A stretch of DNA of 64,000 bases from Embleya scabrispora (GTDB lineage Bacteria; Actinomycetota; Actinomycetes; Streptomycetales; Streptomycetaceae), in assembly GCF_002024165.1 (NCBI RefSeq), contig NZ_MWQN01000001.1, forward strand, positions 2,170,001 to 2,234,000, in the 5' to 3' direction. A model generated the notes under the pieces. That model did no database searches, was not told the DNA's origin, and saw nothing but the letters and a program-made list of their open reading frames with translations. Shown here in pieces: positions 18,082-27,463 of this stretch. Position 1 is the first letter of the stretch. The number at the start of each line of letters is the position of its first letter. The position numbers and the translations under genes are program-made.

Positions 18082-18636
18082 CTAGAAAGGCGCGGGTGTG
18101 CCATCGGGGCGCGGGGCGTCCGGCCACGCCCCATCAAACGGCGGATGAGATCCGCCGTACTGCTCGAATACATCCTTGGAAATGTCCGAAGGGCTTTTCC
18201 CTTCGGACATCCTTGCAAGCAGACGATCAAGGCGACGGGGCTTGGTGACCCGTCGCCTATTGAACGACCCTGTGTCGAGGGTCGTTCCGCTGATATCCGG
18301 ACCCCCGTCGGAGGGGGTCCGAGCGAACTGATCTTTACTTATATTGTGTTCCTCCAGGGGCACACTTCGCGCCCCTGGAATGGTCAACTCATAGACCTTC
18401 ACGCGCCGGTGCTTCCGGCCCGTATCGCGCAGCCATCCGGCCGCAACGAGCCTGCCAACGTGCTGGGTCACGTTGCCCCGCGATTGGCGCCTACAGGCCG
18501 CCACCGAGGCCATCGCCGGCCGAACCTCGGTACCGGTCCGGTAATCCCCCCACAGAGCCATGGTGACCCCCGTCAGCTTCAGGTGATCGGGAAGGTCCGA
18601 CTTCAGTACGGCGGACCGCCACGCGTACTCAGACAT
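18082..18636 (-). CDS. Winged-helix DNA-binding protein, putative replication initiator
   Basis: 184 aa from the ATG at 18636. The N-terminal half (MSEYAWRSAVLKSDLPDHLK, then LTGVTMALWGDY...RPAMASVAACRRQSRGN, VTQHVGRLVAAGWL) is a winged helix of the kind found in actinomycete plasmid/element replication proteins and in DnaD-like loaders. The basic C-terminus (NRRRVTKPRRLDRLLARM) could contact DNA. It is transcribed toward the AT-rich region. The replication role is inferred from fold and position. Confidence 0.6.
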   Translation of the reverse strand: MSEYAWRSAVLKSDLPDHLKLTGVTMALWGDYRTGTEVRPAMASVAACRRQSRGNVTQHVGRLVAAGWLRDTGRKHRRVKVYELTIPGARSVPLEEHNISKDQFARTPSDGGPDISGTTLDTGSFNRRRVTKPRRLDRLLARMSEGKSPSDISKDVFEQYGGSHPPFDGAWPDAPRPDGTPAPF

Positions 18637-19059
18637 CGTTGTCGCCGTTGTGCTGCTCCTCTGATCATTCACACACCAGGTCGGCCCCGGAACACAAAAG
18701 GGCCGGCCTCGGACTCTCATCCGACGACCGGCCCCGGTTCGTCCTGGGACCGTCCAACTCCGAGTTGGACTGACCGCGCATCGCGCGCGACTGCTTGCAC
18801 CGTCGCACGCCTCCTGACGCTCCGTCAACGGACTTCCGAGACACCAGCGCTACGCCCCCGACCGGCAGAGCTGCCTAAATGCCGTAGGGCGTCTTGACGG
18901 CGTCCGCTTGGAGCCGGATGCCCTAAGCACTGTTCATGACTGTGAGTTACCGCGAAGCTTGCCTAGGCCGTGCTACGCACACGGCCTCAGCCCCCATCGG
19001 CTTTCGGCCGTTGGGTTGACGCGCAGGTCAGCGCGTCGCTACGGTCCACTTAGACCGTT
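18637..19059. other. Right end of the element, hairpin-rich, no gene
   Basis: No supported gene. Inverted repeats: GGTCGGCCCC/GGGCCGGCC at 18679-18709, AGGCCGTG/CACGGCCT at 18965-18987, and CCC-CGGC/GCCG-GGG at about 18993-19015. Those close to attR could be integrase arm-type sites. Confidence 0.45.
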
Positions 19060-19105
19060 CGGCCTCCGGAGCCGTGTGCGCAGGTTCGAATCCTGCCAGG
19101 GGCAC
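19060..19105 (+). repeat. attR: second 46-bp tRNA-Arg core
   Basis: Exact copy of 10715-10760, lacking the 5' tRNA half, so it is not a gene. It marks the right junction of the element. Confidence 0.95.
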
Positions 19106-19123
19106 ACCGTTTGACCAGCAGAT

Positions 19124-19145
19124 ATGGCCCCTCACCAGGGGCCAT
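19124..19145 (+). terminator. Displaced hairpin next to attR
   Basis: ATGGCCCCT / AGGGGCCAT with loop CACC, followed by a T-rich stretch. It may be the original terminator of the tRNA-Arg gene, moved 8.3 kb away by the insertion. Confidence 0.6.
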
Positions 19146-19200
19146 TGCTGTTTGTGGGGTCTAGGCCATGTGCGGCCGTAGGTCGCGATGTGCAGCCCTG

Positions 19201-19470
19201 TCACGGGCGCCGTGGACTATTTGTGGACGAGCGTTCGATGTGTTTCCGCAGGTCAGGGCTTGGAGAGCCGCGAAGGCCTCGGGAGTCCAAGGCCTTCTTG
19301 TTGCGGTTGATCTCATGTTGCGCGTCGAGGCACTTCACGTAGTGGCTCATCAGGGTTGCCACCGGGTTGCCCGCTTGCGGGCCGCCTCCGCCGGTCCGGT
19401 GCAGGTGAGTTGCTGTCGAGCACCCGGGTGCGGATTGGTCGGGGGGCGACCTGTCGGGTCCAGGTGAAGT
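19201..19470 (-). pseudogene. C-terminal remnant of a second tyrosine integrase
   Basis: Read leftward, three successive frames give the usual end of an actinomycete integrase: VLDSNSPAP, then PAEAARK, then AGNPVATLMSHYVKCLDAQ and HEINRNKKALDS, stop at 19201. This parallels the family pattern VSTWLNSGVPAPEVARRAGHSV..LxxYxKCLDGQ. At least two frameshifts and loss of the N-terminal part make it dead. Its 3' end points to the att core, as in pSAM2-type elements. Confidence 0.65.
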
Positions 19471-20203
19471 GGGTGGGGAGGTCGGTCTGCTTCGTCTTGG
19501 GGCCGGGCGTGTGCGTGCGGGCGAGGGTGGTGTGAGTGGTGTCGTCTAGAGGTTCGGCGCTCGTCCGGGGTGCCTGCTGTGGCAAGGGCGTTAAGCGGGC
19601 TCAGAGTGTGTTCGCGTGAGCGTTCCGTGGTTCGGCCGTGTGGTGGTCGTACGTGCTTCGGGCGAGCGCGGGGTCCTTGGTGTGGTGTCTGGCGGCGGAG
19701 CGGCAGGGGCGTCTTCCCGAGGGCAGGTGGTGGGTCGGGCCGAGCCAGCGTGGGGAACGCGTGGGGGTGGATGGTGATGCATGTCGGGCGCGCCCGGTCA
19801 CCGGTGAGGGTCGCGCTGGTTGGGTGGTGGCGGTGGGTGTTCGTGCAGGCGGGGCGGTGCGGGGCACCGAGGCGTGGTCGGCCGCCGTGTCGTGTGAGGA
19901 GGATGCTCGCAGGGCTTCGTCGGTGGGCACGTCGACGTGGAGGTGGGTACCGGGCCAGGCGCACGGGTTGGGGCAATGGCGCGGCTTGGCGAACTGGTGG
20001 GCCCGGCTGGGGTGTTGCCTCCTCGGGTGATGCGCGTGAGGTCTCGGATCGCCTTGTCGTCGGTCAAGGCCGGGATGGTCACCGGCGCCTCGGTTCCCTT
20101 GGCCGTTCGATGGCGCGAGCGCCTACGTGCCGAATCATCCTCGCTGGGGAACCGGGCTTTCCGGAATGGGCGTTGCCGTTGCGTGCCCGCGGGGGTTTTG
20201 GGG
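19471..20203. other. Degenerate GC-rich region
   Basis: No gene recognised. Long open frames on both strands are low-complexity (Pro/Arg/His or Gly/Trp) shadows. A minus-strand GTG frame from 20082 begins VTIPALTDDKAIRDLTRITR and looks like a possible remnant of a real protein start, but it soon turns into low complexity. Confidence 0.4.
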
Positions 20204-21346
20204 TCAGCCGGGTTGGTGGGCGGGGATTTGGGGTTCGGGTTTCTGGGGGGCGGGGTGGGGGATGTTCGGGGGCTGGTCGGTGGGGGTGGGCTTGCGGGCG
20301 TCGAGGGTTTTGATGAGGCGGCGGCCCACTTCGACCATGGGCTTTTCGAGGCGGTGGTGGAGGGCGTCGGCGGCGAAGAGCGCGATCACGGTTACGGCGA
20401 TGGCGAACAGGACCGTACCGGGGCGGAGGTGGGGGGCCATGGCGACCACGGCGACCTCGGCGGGGCCCTGGATCAGGTACAGGCCGTAGGAACGTTCGCC
20501 GACAAATACCAAGGGGCGAAGGGACAGAGTCCATTTGCCGATGCCCGGAGCCAGCAGGGTGGGCAGGAAAAGGGCCACTGCGACGCCGTAGAGGAAGACT
20601 ACCGGGCGTTCGTCGTCGAAGTATTCGACGAGGTTTTTGAGGTTCAGGTGCAGAGTCACGAAGCCCGCGCCGACGATTGCGCCGACCACCGGATGGGTGA
20701 GCGGGCTGAACAGGGCAAATCCGCGCGGCTGGTGCAGGATGATGGCGAGCAGGGCACCGGTGAGCAGGACCGCGTAGTGGATGCCCATTCCGCGCCAGGT
20801 GTCCGTGTAGGGGACCAGGACCAGAGCTATCGCAATGATGGTGAGGGGAATCCGGAGGCGGCTGGAGACGAAGCTCACCAGGATGAGCGCGAGCGGCCAT
20901 ACCAGGTAGAACTTCTGCTCGATTCCGATCGTCCAGGAATAGAGGTACGGCACGTCCCCGGCCGGGAGGTGGTACTCGTTCATGAAGCCCAGGTAGTTCG
21001 GGAGGTGCTCTTTCAGCAGGGTCCACGAACGGCCGGTTTTGTAGGCTCCCACGACGACTACCGCCAGCACCACGTAGTAGAGGGGCATGATGCGGAAGAT
21101 TCGGCGGATGTAGAAGTTCCGGAGGGACACCCGTCCGGTTCGGTCCCGCTCGCGCAGCATCAGCGTGGTGATGAGGAAGCCGGAGATGATGAAGAATGCG
21201 TGAACGCCGATCCAGCCGGACAGGAATTCGACCTTCCGACCGCCGAAGTGGAAGAAGATCACAATCACGGCGGCAAAGGCGCGCAGACCGTCGAGCGCGT
21301 CGAACCTCCGCATCGCCAGGAATTCGCCGTGTGTCAGTTTCCGCAT
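20204..21346 (-). CDS. Acyltransferase-3 family membrane protein (OafA-like)
   Basis: 380 aa with about ten membrane helices. Family marks are RRFDALDGLRAFAAVIVIFF with the conserved His (FHFGG), GWIGVHAFFIISGFLITTLM and RRIFRIMPLYYV. The family transfers acyl groups (often O-acetyl) from the cytoplasm to sugars or lipids at the membrane. GGAG lies 9 nt before the ATG at 21346. The open frame continues far upstream in phase, but that part is unrelated degraded DNA. It is the only intact gene among the pseudogenes here. Confidence 0.85.
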   Translation of the reverse strand: MRKLTHGEFLAMRRFDALDGLRAFAAVIVIFFHFGGRKVEFLSGWIGVHAFFIISGFLITTLMLRERDRTGRVSLRNFYIRRIFRIMPLYYVVLAVVVVGAYKTGRSWTLLKEHLPNYLGFMNEYHLPAGDVPYLYSWTIGIEQKFYLVWPLALILVSFVSSRLRIPLTIIAIALVLVPYTDTWRGMGIHYAVLLTGALLAIILHQPRGFALFSPLTHPVVGAIVGAGFVTLHLNLKNLVEYFDDERPVVFLYGVAVALFLPTLLAPGIGKWTLSLRPLVFVGERSYGLYLIQGPAEVAVVAMAPHLRPGTVLFAIAVTVIALFAADALHHRLEKPMVEVGRRLIKTLDARKPTPTDQPPNIPHPAPQKPEPQIPAHQPG

Positions 21347-21734
21347 TCTGGAATCTCCGAGTGGGCGGCGGGAGTGCGCGGTCGTGGTGGCCGTGATGCC
21401 CCTACACGACCTGGTCGCGGACGATCTCGCTCGGCTTGCGGCGGATATCGAGTGAACTGACGACCAGATGATCCGACGGCCTGGTGTTGCCTGTTCGATA
21501 TGCGATATCCGCGACAGGAACTCGGACAGCGGGCCGGGAAATGTGCGTCCACGCCGTTCCGTGAGTCGTGAGCCGTGATCGAGTGCATGCCGATCAGCGG
21601 ATCGACCGGGGGGCTTGTGCGTACGGCAGTATCGCGGATCGCGTCGGCTCTTGACCAGCGGGGGTGGTCGACCGGCCACGACCCGGCCGCGGGCCGACGG
21701 ACCGACGGATCGACTGCCGGTCGGTGACGACCGA
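21347..21734. other. Upstream region of acyltransferase, no gene
   Basis: About 390 bp between the acyltransferase start and the MarR remnant; contains the acyltransferase promoter region but no supportable gene. Confidence 0.4.
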
Positions 21735-22194
21735 CGGCTCGAACCACGGCAGGCGGGGTACGCGTCGCTCCTGGCTGACAGGTGGCGTAGGGCTGCCATG
21801 AGGGCCGGGTGGTTCAGGGTGGTGGCGAAAAAGGTGGCGTCGACGGCTTCCACCGTCTCGAAGGCTTCGGCGACCAGGCGGGCGCCGGTGTCGGTGCTCT
21901 GCAGCAGCTTGGCGCGGGTGTCGGTCGGGTCGGTGGCCCGGAGACCAGGAGGGACTTGGCTTCCAGGCGACAGAGGACCCTGGGGGCGGGCTTGGCGTCC
22001 ATGCCCGCGTGGTTGGCGAGGGTGAGTTGCTTGGGGCGTACGTCTCGGCCGTCCAGCCGCCACAGGCTTGCCGGCGGTACGAATTGAGGGTGGGTCAGGT
22101 CGAGCGGGCCGAGTGTGGCCGCCATCGTGCGCTGCCGAGGGAGGGTTGCGTGCCGAGGCGGCAAGCCCGGACTGTCGTCGGAGGCGAGCAGCAT
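21735..22194 (-). pseudogene. MarR-family regulator, frameshifted
   Basis: From 22194 leftward: TLGPLDLTHPQFVPPASLWR, LDGRDVRPKQLTLANHAGMD and RVLCRLEAKSLLV give the winged helix of a MarR protein. After a frameshift near 21930 the neighbouring frame continues with PTDTRAKLLQSTDTGARLVA and VDATFFATTLNHPALMAALR, the C-terminal dimerisation helices. The two halves together match an entire MarR chain, so this is a recent pseudogene or contains a sequencing error. Confidence 0.7.
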
Positions 22195-22410
22195 GGTGAG
22201 CCTCCGCCTGTGCGGTGGGCGGGGGGCAGGGCGGAGGGCGGGAAAGCGATCGGGGTCGAACGCCGATGGTCGAAGTAGGCGACGGGTCGACCGGCCACCG
22301 GGCGAGCACGCTGCCGAGCGGCGTCGCGCCGACGACCGAAGCAAACGGCTGGTCCCTCTGTCCGGCTGATCGACCGGCGCGTGCGGCATGTAGTCGGCAG
22401 CCCCGCCCCC

Positions 22411-22930
22411 CTACAGTCCCCCTCCCGTATACACCGCCTTGCCCTCCACGGATGTGGCCACTACCCGTGTCTCGGCGATTTCGGTTGGCGGGTCCGCGTA
22501 CGGGTCGCGGTCGAGAGCCACCGGGTCGGCGAGTTTGCCGGGCTCGATCGTGCCGGTGTCGAGGTCGCGGGTGGTTCACGTACGCCGTGCCGACCGTGTG
22601 GGCCGCCAGGGCCGCCAGGGCCGCCGTCAGGTCGCTGCGCTGTTCGGGCAGGAAGGATCTGTCGGACGGCTCGGTGAAGGCCGGCAGCACTCGGTTGACC
22701 GCCGTGCGGATGCCCCACATCGGGTCGGAGCGGAGGAGGTCGTCGAAGGGGTATTGCCACGCGGCCCGTTCGTCGCCCGGGAACGGGATGGTCAGCCCGT
22801 CCATCCGAGCCTCATTGGGCGGCCCGCAGGGGCTGGAGGTTGGCGGACACGCCCAGCGCGGCGAAGCGCGGGATGTCGTCGGGGTGGACCACCGGGAGTT
22901 CGACGAAGCCCAGGCCGCTGTTGCCGGTGC
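22411..22930 (-). pseudogene. YtcJ-type amidohydrolase, C-terminal fragment
   Basis: Three frames in order give VVHPDDIPRFAALGVSANLQ, then DGLTIPFPGDERAAWQYPFD, then IRTAVNRVLPAFTEPSDRSF...AAHTVGTAYVNH, and finally GTIEPGKLADPVALDRDPYA...GKAVYTGGGL with the stop at 22411. This is the end of a metal-dependent amidohydrolase. The segment that should contain GSDWPV is deleted and everything N-terminal is missing. Confidence 0.75.
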
Positions 22931-23400
22931 GGCGACGACCCGCTGGTGGAGGACTTCCTGGCCGCGCACATCCCGGTCGCCTCGGGCCGACGCGTCCAGG
23001 GCAAGCCGGGGCGCACTGTGTGGACATCGACCACGAGGCCGCGGTGCGGGGCGTGCTCGACCGCCCGGCGGCGGGCGGCGCGCGGCGGATCGGCGTGATC
23101 GGCGCGGGAACCACGTCGCCGTTCTACGAGTTGGCGCTGACGACGTATCACGAATGGTGCACGGAAAGGGGGTTCGCCCCTTTCGTTGAGCTGAGCGAGC
23201 GTCCCGGGAGCCGGCCCACCCCTGATCCTGGCGGCCGCCCAGACCGACCCACCGGTCACCACCCTGAGCCTGCGCCCCGTCGAAATCGCCACGGTGGGCA
23301 TGGAGTTGCTGATCAAAGCCCTGGAATCCGGCGACCAAGCCCCCGCGGGTCGAACCGTGGAAACCCGCCTGGAGGTACGCGGGACGTCCCGCCGCGGGGG
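22925..23400 (+). pseudogene. LacI-family regulator remnant
   Basis: Three frames in order give DDPLVEDFLAAHIPVASGRR, then AHCVDIDHEAAVRGVLDRPA and RRIGVIGAGTTSPFYELALT, and then LILAAAQTDPPVTTLSLRPV and EIATVGMELLIKALESG. This is the effector domain of a LacI repressor. The helix-turn-helix is absent and roughly 100 residues are deleted in the middle. It lies directly upstream of the aldehyde dehydrogenase, whose regulator it may once have been. Confidence 0.75.
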
Positions 23401-23577
23401 TACACCGGGCCGAACATGAAGGCGCGCCGGAGCGGGCGGCACGAACCGCGCGACTGTCGGCCGGGGACCCCGAATCGCCGGCACGGGCATGGTTCGATGG
23501 CTGTCGGCCGACACACCCGCGCCCCGGCCGATCGCCCCGAACTCCCCCGCCCGCTCGTCCACTCCGGAGGAACTGCC

Positions 23578-25083
23578 GTGATCGAGTCGCATGCGACCGC
23601 CCGTGCCACCGTGCGGGGATTCAATCCCCGCACCGGGAAACCGTCGGGCCAGCCCGTGCCGGTCAGTGACGAGGCCGAGGTCGGCCGGGTCGTCGCGGCG
23701 GCTCGGGAGGCGTTGCCCGGGTGGGCCGCGCGCGGCGGGGGTGAGCGGGCCTCGGTGTTGGAGGCGGTCGCCGACGCGTTGGATGCCGCGCGGGACGAGT
23801 TGGTGGCGATCGCCGACGGCGAGACCGCGTTGGGTGAGGTCCGGCTGAGCGGAGAGGTCGGGCGTACGTCGGGGCAACTGCGCATGTTCGCGGGCCTGCT
23901 GCGGGCCGGCGCGCACGTGGGCGCGGTGCTCAGCCCGGCCGATCCGGCGCTCGGCCGTCCCGACGTGCGCCGCATGCTGCATCCGATCGGCGTCGTCGCG
24001 GTGTTCGCCGCGAGCAACTTCCCGTTCGCGTTCTCCGTGGTCGGCGGCGACACGGCGTCCGCGTGGGCGGCGGGGTGCCCGGTCGTGGTCAAGGTGCACG
24101 AGGCGCATCCGGCGACCTCGATCGCGGTGGCCCGGGTGGTCCGCGCCGCGCTGGCCGCGGCCGGTGCCGCCGAGGACCTGCTCGGCCTGGTCGTCGGCCC
24201 CGCCTCCGGCGCCGTACTGGTCACCCACCCGGACATCGCGGCCGTCGGCTTCACCGGCTCGCTCTCGGGCGGCCGGGCCCTGTTCGACCTGGCTGCCGGC
24301 CGGCCCGACCCGATCCCGTTCTTCGGCGAACTCGGCAGCGTCAACCCCGTCGTGGTACTGCCCGGCGCGGCGGCCGAACGGGCCGACGAGCTGGCCCGGG
24401 GCTACCTCGGCTCGCTCACCCTGGGCACCGGCCAGTTCTGTACCAATCCCGGCCTGCTGTTCGTCCCCGAGGCCGGCGGCCTCCTCGACGCCGTCGCCGC
24501 GCACACCCGCACCACGACCGGCGGCCCGATGTTGTCCGAGCGCATCCGGGACGCGTACGAGCGGGGCACGGCGGGGCACACCGGGCGCGAACTGGCCCGA
24601 GGCACCGCCGGCGAAGGCGCCTGGGCGGTCGCCCCCGTGGTCCGGCACGCCGACCTCGCCGAGTTCCTCGCGCACGCCGCCGAGCTGACCGAGGAGACCT
24701 TCGGCCCGGCCGGCCTGGTCGTCACCTACCCCGATCCGGACGCCCTCCTCGCCGCCCTCACCGTCCTCCCGGGCAGCCTCACCGGCTCGGTCCACGCCGT
24801 CGAGACCGACCACCCGCTCGCCGCCCGGGTCGCCGCCGTGCTGCGTCCGCGCGTCGGCCGGCTCGTCCACAACGGCTGGCCCACCGGCGTAGCGGTGTGC
24901 TGGGCCATGCACCACGGCGGCCCCTGGCCCGCCACCACCGCCCCCGGCCACACCTCGGTCGGCGGCACCGCGCTGCGGCGCTGGCTCGTCCCGACCGCCT
25001 ACCAGGACTGGCCCGACGCCCTCCTGCCTCCCGAATTGCGCGACGCGAACCCGCTGGGCGTACCCCGTGAAATCCAGCCCTGA
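23578..25083 (+). CDS. NADP-type aldehyde dehydrogenase (alpha-ketoglutarate semialdehyde dehydrogenase-like)
   Basis: 501 aa, GTG start with GGAGG 7 nt upstream. The ALDH fold has FAASNFPFAFSVVGGDTASA, VVVKVHEAHPATS, GFTGSLSGG, general base E251 in FFGELGSVNP and nucleophile C288 in TGQFCTNPG. The sequence style resembles the KGSADH group that oxidises 2-oxoglutarate semialdehyde from sugar-acid or hydroxyproline catabolism. Substrate is inferred. The LacI remnant upstream suggests loss of specific control. Confidence 0.85.
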   Translation: MIESHATARATVRGFNPRTGKPSGQPVPVSDEAEVGRVVAAAREALPGWAARGGGERASVLEAVADALDAARDELVAIADGETALGEVRLSGEVGRTSGQLRMFAGLLRAGAHVGAVLSPADPALGRPDVRRMLHPIGVVAVFAASNFPFAFSVVGGDTASAWAAGCPVVVKVHEAHPATSIAVARVVRAALAAAGAAEDLLGLVVGPASGAVLVTHPDIAAVGFTGSLSGGRALFDLAAGRPDPIPFFGELGSVNPVVVLPGAAAERADELARGYLGSLTLGTGQFCTNPGLLFVPEAGGLLDAVAAHTRTTTGGPMLSERIRDAYERGTAGHTGRELARGTAGEGAWAVAPVVRHADLAEFLAHAAELTEETFGPAGLVVTYPDPDALLAALTVLPGSLTGSVHAVETDHPLAARVAAVLRPRVGRLVHNGWPTGVAVCWAMHHGGPWPATTAPGHTSVGGTALRRWLVPTAYQDWPDALLPPELRDANPLGVPREIQP

Positions 25084-25159
25084 CCCGGCGGGTGAGCCGA
25101 GCCGCCCACTTGTCCACAGACCGCACTCGGCTGTCGCCACAAGCTCTTAGACTGCTCGG

Positions 25160-27247
25160 ATGACAGCGCTCGACGACGGTCCCCAGATCAGCGAAGCGCT
25201 GCAGGTTCTGCATCGCGTCTTCGGCTACGACTCCTTTCGCGGCAGCCAGCAGGAGATCATCGAGCATGTGATCGGCGGCGGCGACGCCCTCGTACTCATG
25301 CCCACCGGTGGCGGCAAATCGCTCTGCTACCAGATCCCCGCGCTGGTCCGCAAAGGCGTCGGGGTGGTGATCTCCCCGCTGATCGCGCTGATGCAGGACC
25401 AGGTCGACGCGCTGACCGCGCTCGGCGTGCGGGCCGGATTCCTGAACTCCACGCAGAACCCCGACGAGCGGCGCATGGTCGAGGCGGAGTTCCTGGCCGG
25501 CGAGTTGGACCTGCTCTACCTCGCGCCCGAGCGGCTGAAGGTCGACGCCACCCTGCGGCTGCTCGACCGGGGCATCGTCTCGCTGTTCGCGATCGACGAG
25601 GCACACTGCGTGGCGCAGTGGGGCCACGACTTCCGGCCCGACTACCTCACCCTGTCCCAGTTGCACGAGCGCTGGCCCGACGTGCCCCGCGTGGCGCTCA
25701 CCGCGACGGCGACCGAGGCCACCCACGCCGAGATCGCCTCCCGGCTGAACCTGCAGCAGGCCCGGCACTTCGTGGCCAGCTTCGACCGGCCCAACATCCA
25801 GTACCGGATCGCCCACAAGGACAAGCCGCAGAAGCAGTTGCTCGACCTGCTCCGGGCCGAACACGCGGGCGACGCGGGCATCGTCTACTGCCTGTCCCGG
25901 GCCTCGGTGGAGAAGACCGCCGCGTTCCTGGTCGACAACGGCATCGACGCGCTGCCGTACCACGCGGGCCTGGACTCGCGCGTGCGCGCCGCCAACCAGG
26001 CCCGGTTCCTGCGCGAGGACGGCATGGTGATGGTGGCGACCATCGCCTTCGGCATGGGTATCGACAAGCCCGACGTGCGCTTCGTCGCGCACCTGGACCT
26101 GCCCAAGTCGGTCGAGGGCTACTACCAGGAGACCGGCCGCGCGGGGCGCGACGGGCTGCCGTCCACCGCGTGGCTGGCCTACGGCCTGCAGGACGTCGTA
26201 CAGCAGCGCAAGATGATCGAGGGCTCGGAGGGCGACGCGGCCCACCGCCGCCGACTCGGCACCCACCTGGACGCGATGTTGGCACTGTGCGAGACGGTCG
26301 AGTGCCGTCGGGTGCGCCTGCTCGCCTACTTCGGCCAGCAGAGCACCGCGTGCGGCAACTGCGACACCTGCCTGTCGCCGCCCGCCGCGTGGGACGGCAC
26401 GATCGCGGCGCAAAAGGTGTTGTCGACGGTGTGGCGGCTCAAGAACGAGCGGCGCGGACAGAAGTTCGGCGCGGGCCAGATCGTCGACATCCTGCTCGGC
26501 GCGAAGACCGCCAAGGTGATCCAGTTCGACCACGACACGCTGCGCGTGTTCGGCATCGGTACCGAGCTGAGCCGAACCGAATGGATGAGCGTGGTGCGGC
26601 AGTTGCTCGCCATGAAGCTGCTCGCCGTGGAGCCGTCGTACAACGCGCTGGTGCTCACCGAGGGCAGCGACGAGGTGCTGGCCCGCAAGCGCGAGGTGAT
26701 GTTGCGGCGCGAGCCCGAGCGGCCGGCGCGCGCGGCAAAGGCCGCGAAGGCGACCAAGGCCGGCAAGGGCAAGGCGGCGCCGGTCGAGATGCCGGCGGCG
26801 GCCGCGCCGATCTTCGAGGCGCTGCGGGCGTGGCGCGGGGCCACCGCGAAGGAGCAGGGCGTCCCGGCCTACGTGATCTTCCACGACGCGACGCTGCGCG
26901 AGATCGCGACGGCCCTGCCGACCACGCTCGCCGAGTTGGGCACGATCAGCGGGATCGGCGAGAACAAGCTGGCCAAGTACGGGCAGCCGATCCTGGACAC
27001 GCTGGCCGGCTCGGCCCCGACCGGCGCGACTCCGGGGGCGGCGCCCACCGTGCCCGCCCAACCGACGAAGCCGACGCGGCCGGCGGCCGAGCTCACCCGC
27101 GAGCCCGTGCCCGAACTCATCCGCGAGCCCCTCCCGGACTACCAGCCGGACTATCAGGCCGACTACCCGCCCGACTACGAGCCGGACTTCGAACCCACCC
27201 CGGAATACGACCCGGACTTCGACCCGGATCCCGACTACCGGGGCTGA
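25160..27247 (+). CDS. recQ: ATP-dependent DNA helicase RecQ
   Basis: 695-aa superfamily-2 3'-5' helicase for recombination and fork repair. Walker [13 protein letters not shown] is near residue 50 and DEAH box [18 protein letters not shown] near 145; ALTATA and [12 protein letters not shown] (motif VI region with [10 protein letters not shown]) follow. The zinc-binding Cys cluster ([18 protein letters not shown]), RQC winged helix and HRDC domain (FEALRAWRG...[16 protein letters not shown]) are all present. The last ~45 residues are an unusual acidic repeat of P-D-Y/F units. Confidence 0.95.
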   Translation: MTALDDGPQISEALQVLHRVFGYDSFRGSQQEIIEHVIGGGDALVLMPTGGGKSLCYQIPALVRKGVGVVISPLIALMQDQVDALTALGVRAGFLNSTQNPDERRMVEAEFLAGELDLLYLAPERLKVDATLRLLDRGIVSLFAIDEAHCVAQWGHDFRPDYLTLSQLHERWPDVPRVALTATATEATHAEIASRLNLQQARHFVASFDRPNIQYRIAHKDKPQKQLLDLLRAEHAGDAGIVYCLSRASVEKTAAFLVDNGIDALPYHAGLDSRVRAANQARFLREDGMVMVATIAFGMGIDKPDVRFVAHLDLPKSVEGYYQETGRAGRDGLPSTAWLAYGLQDVVQQRKMIEGSEGDAAHRRRLGTHLDAMLALCETVECRRVRLLAYFGQQSTACGNCDTCLSPPAAWDGTIAAQKVLSTVWRLKNERRGQKFGAGQIVDILLGAKTAKVIQFDHDTLRVFGIGTELSRTEWMSVVRQLLAMKLLAVEPSYNALVLTEGSDEVLARKREVMLRREPERPARAAKAAKATKAGKGKAAPVEMPAAAAPIFEALRAWRGATAKEQGVPAYVIFHDATLREIATALPTTLAELGTISGIGENKLAKYGQPILDTLAGSAPTGATPGAAPTVPAQPTKPTRPAAELTREPVPELIREPLPDYQPDYQADYPPDYEPDFEPTPEYDPDFDPDPDYRG

Positions 27248-27260
27248 CGAACCGAGCCGG

Positions 27261-27292
27261 GGCCGGGCCGCGAGGACCACCGCGGCCCGGCC
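27261..27292 (+). terminator. recQ terminator hairpin
   Basis: GGCCGGGCCGCG pairs perfectly with CGCGGCCCGGCC (loop 8 nt), 14 bp after the recQ stop. It is followed by two copies of GCCCGGCCCGAAGGCCAC. Confidence 0.8.
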
Positions 27293-27409
27293 CGAAGGCC
27301 ACGCAGCCCGGCCCGAAGGCCACACCATCCCAAAAAGCCCTCACCGGCGTGCCACACCGCGCAGCGCCCGCGCCCACCCGCACAGCCCGGCCCCGGCCCC
27401 ACAACGAAA

Positions 27410-27448
27410 ACGACCGGCCCCGGGGAGTCCACCCCGGAACCGGTCGCC
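27410..27448. terminator. Hairpin between convergent recQ and b-subunit gene
   Basis: CGACCGGCCCCGGGG pairs with CCCCGGAACCGGTCG (one mismatch), 16 bp past the minus-strand b-subunit stop at 27464; likely its terminator. Confidence 0.7.
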
Positions 27449-27463
27449 TCGAAAGCGTGTCGG

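Larger units (their letters stand above)
10715..19105. mobile_element. Integrated capsid-encoding mini-element (satellite-like)
   Basis: An 8,345-bp unit plus a second att core. Order: attL, integrase (+), GntR repressor (-), five small genes and a kinase (+), then major capsid protein, Cys-rich mini-protein and winged-helix protein (-), attR. There is one virion gene but no terminase, portal, protease, tail, holin or lysin, and no FtsK/TraB-type DNA translocase as in actinomycete conjugative elements. The part from 17.3 to 17.8 kb is clearly AT-richer than the host. Known parallels are phage-inducible islands that form their own capsids; assignment to such a class is inference. Confidence 0.85.

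Noticed and set aside
10715-19105. Classical conjugative AICE
   Set aside because: Integrase, GntR and tRNA site fit, but no FtsK/TraB translocase, RepSA/primase or spread genes are found, and a capsid gene is present.
19350-20082. Pro/Arg-rich minus-strand proteins of 94-208 residues
   Set aside because: No RBS-supported start and no domain pattern; overlapping frames are equally open.
21347-23338. N-terminal 660-residue extension of the acyltransferase
   Set aside because: Merely in-phase open DNA through pseudogene fragments; the acyltransferase has its own RBS and normal length from 21346.
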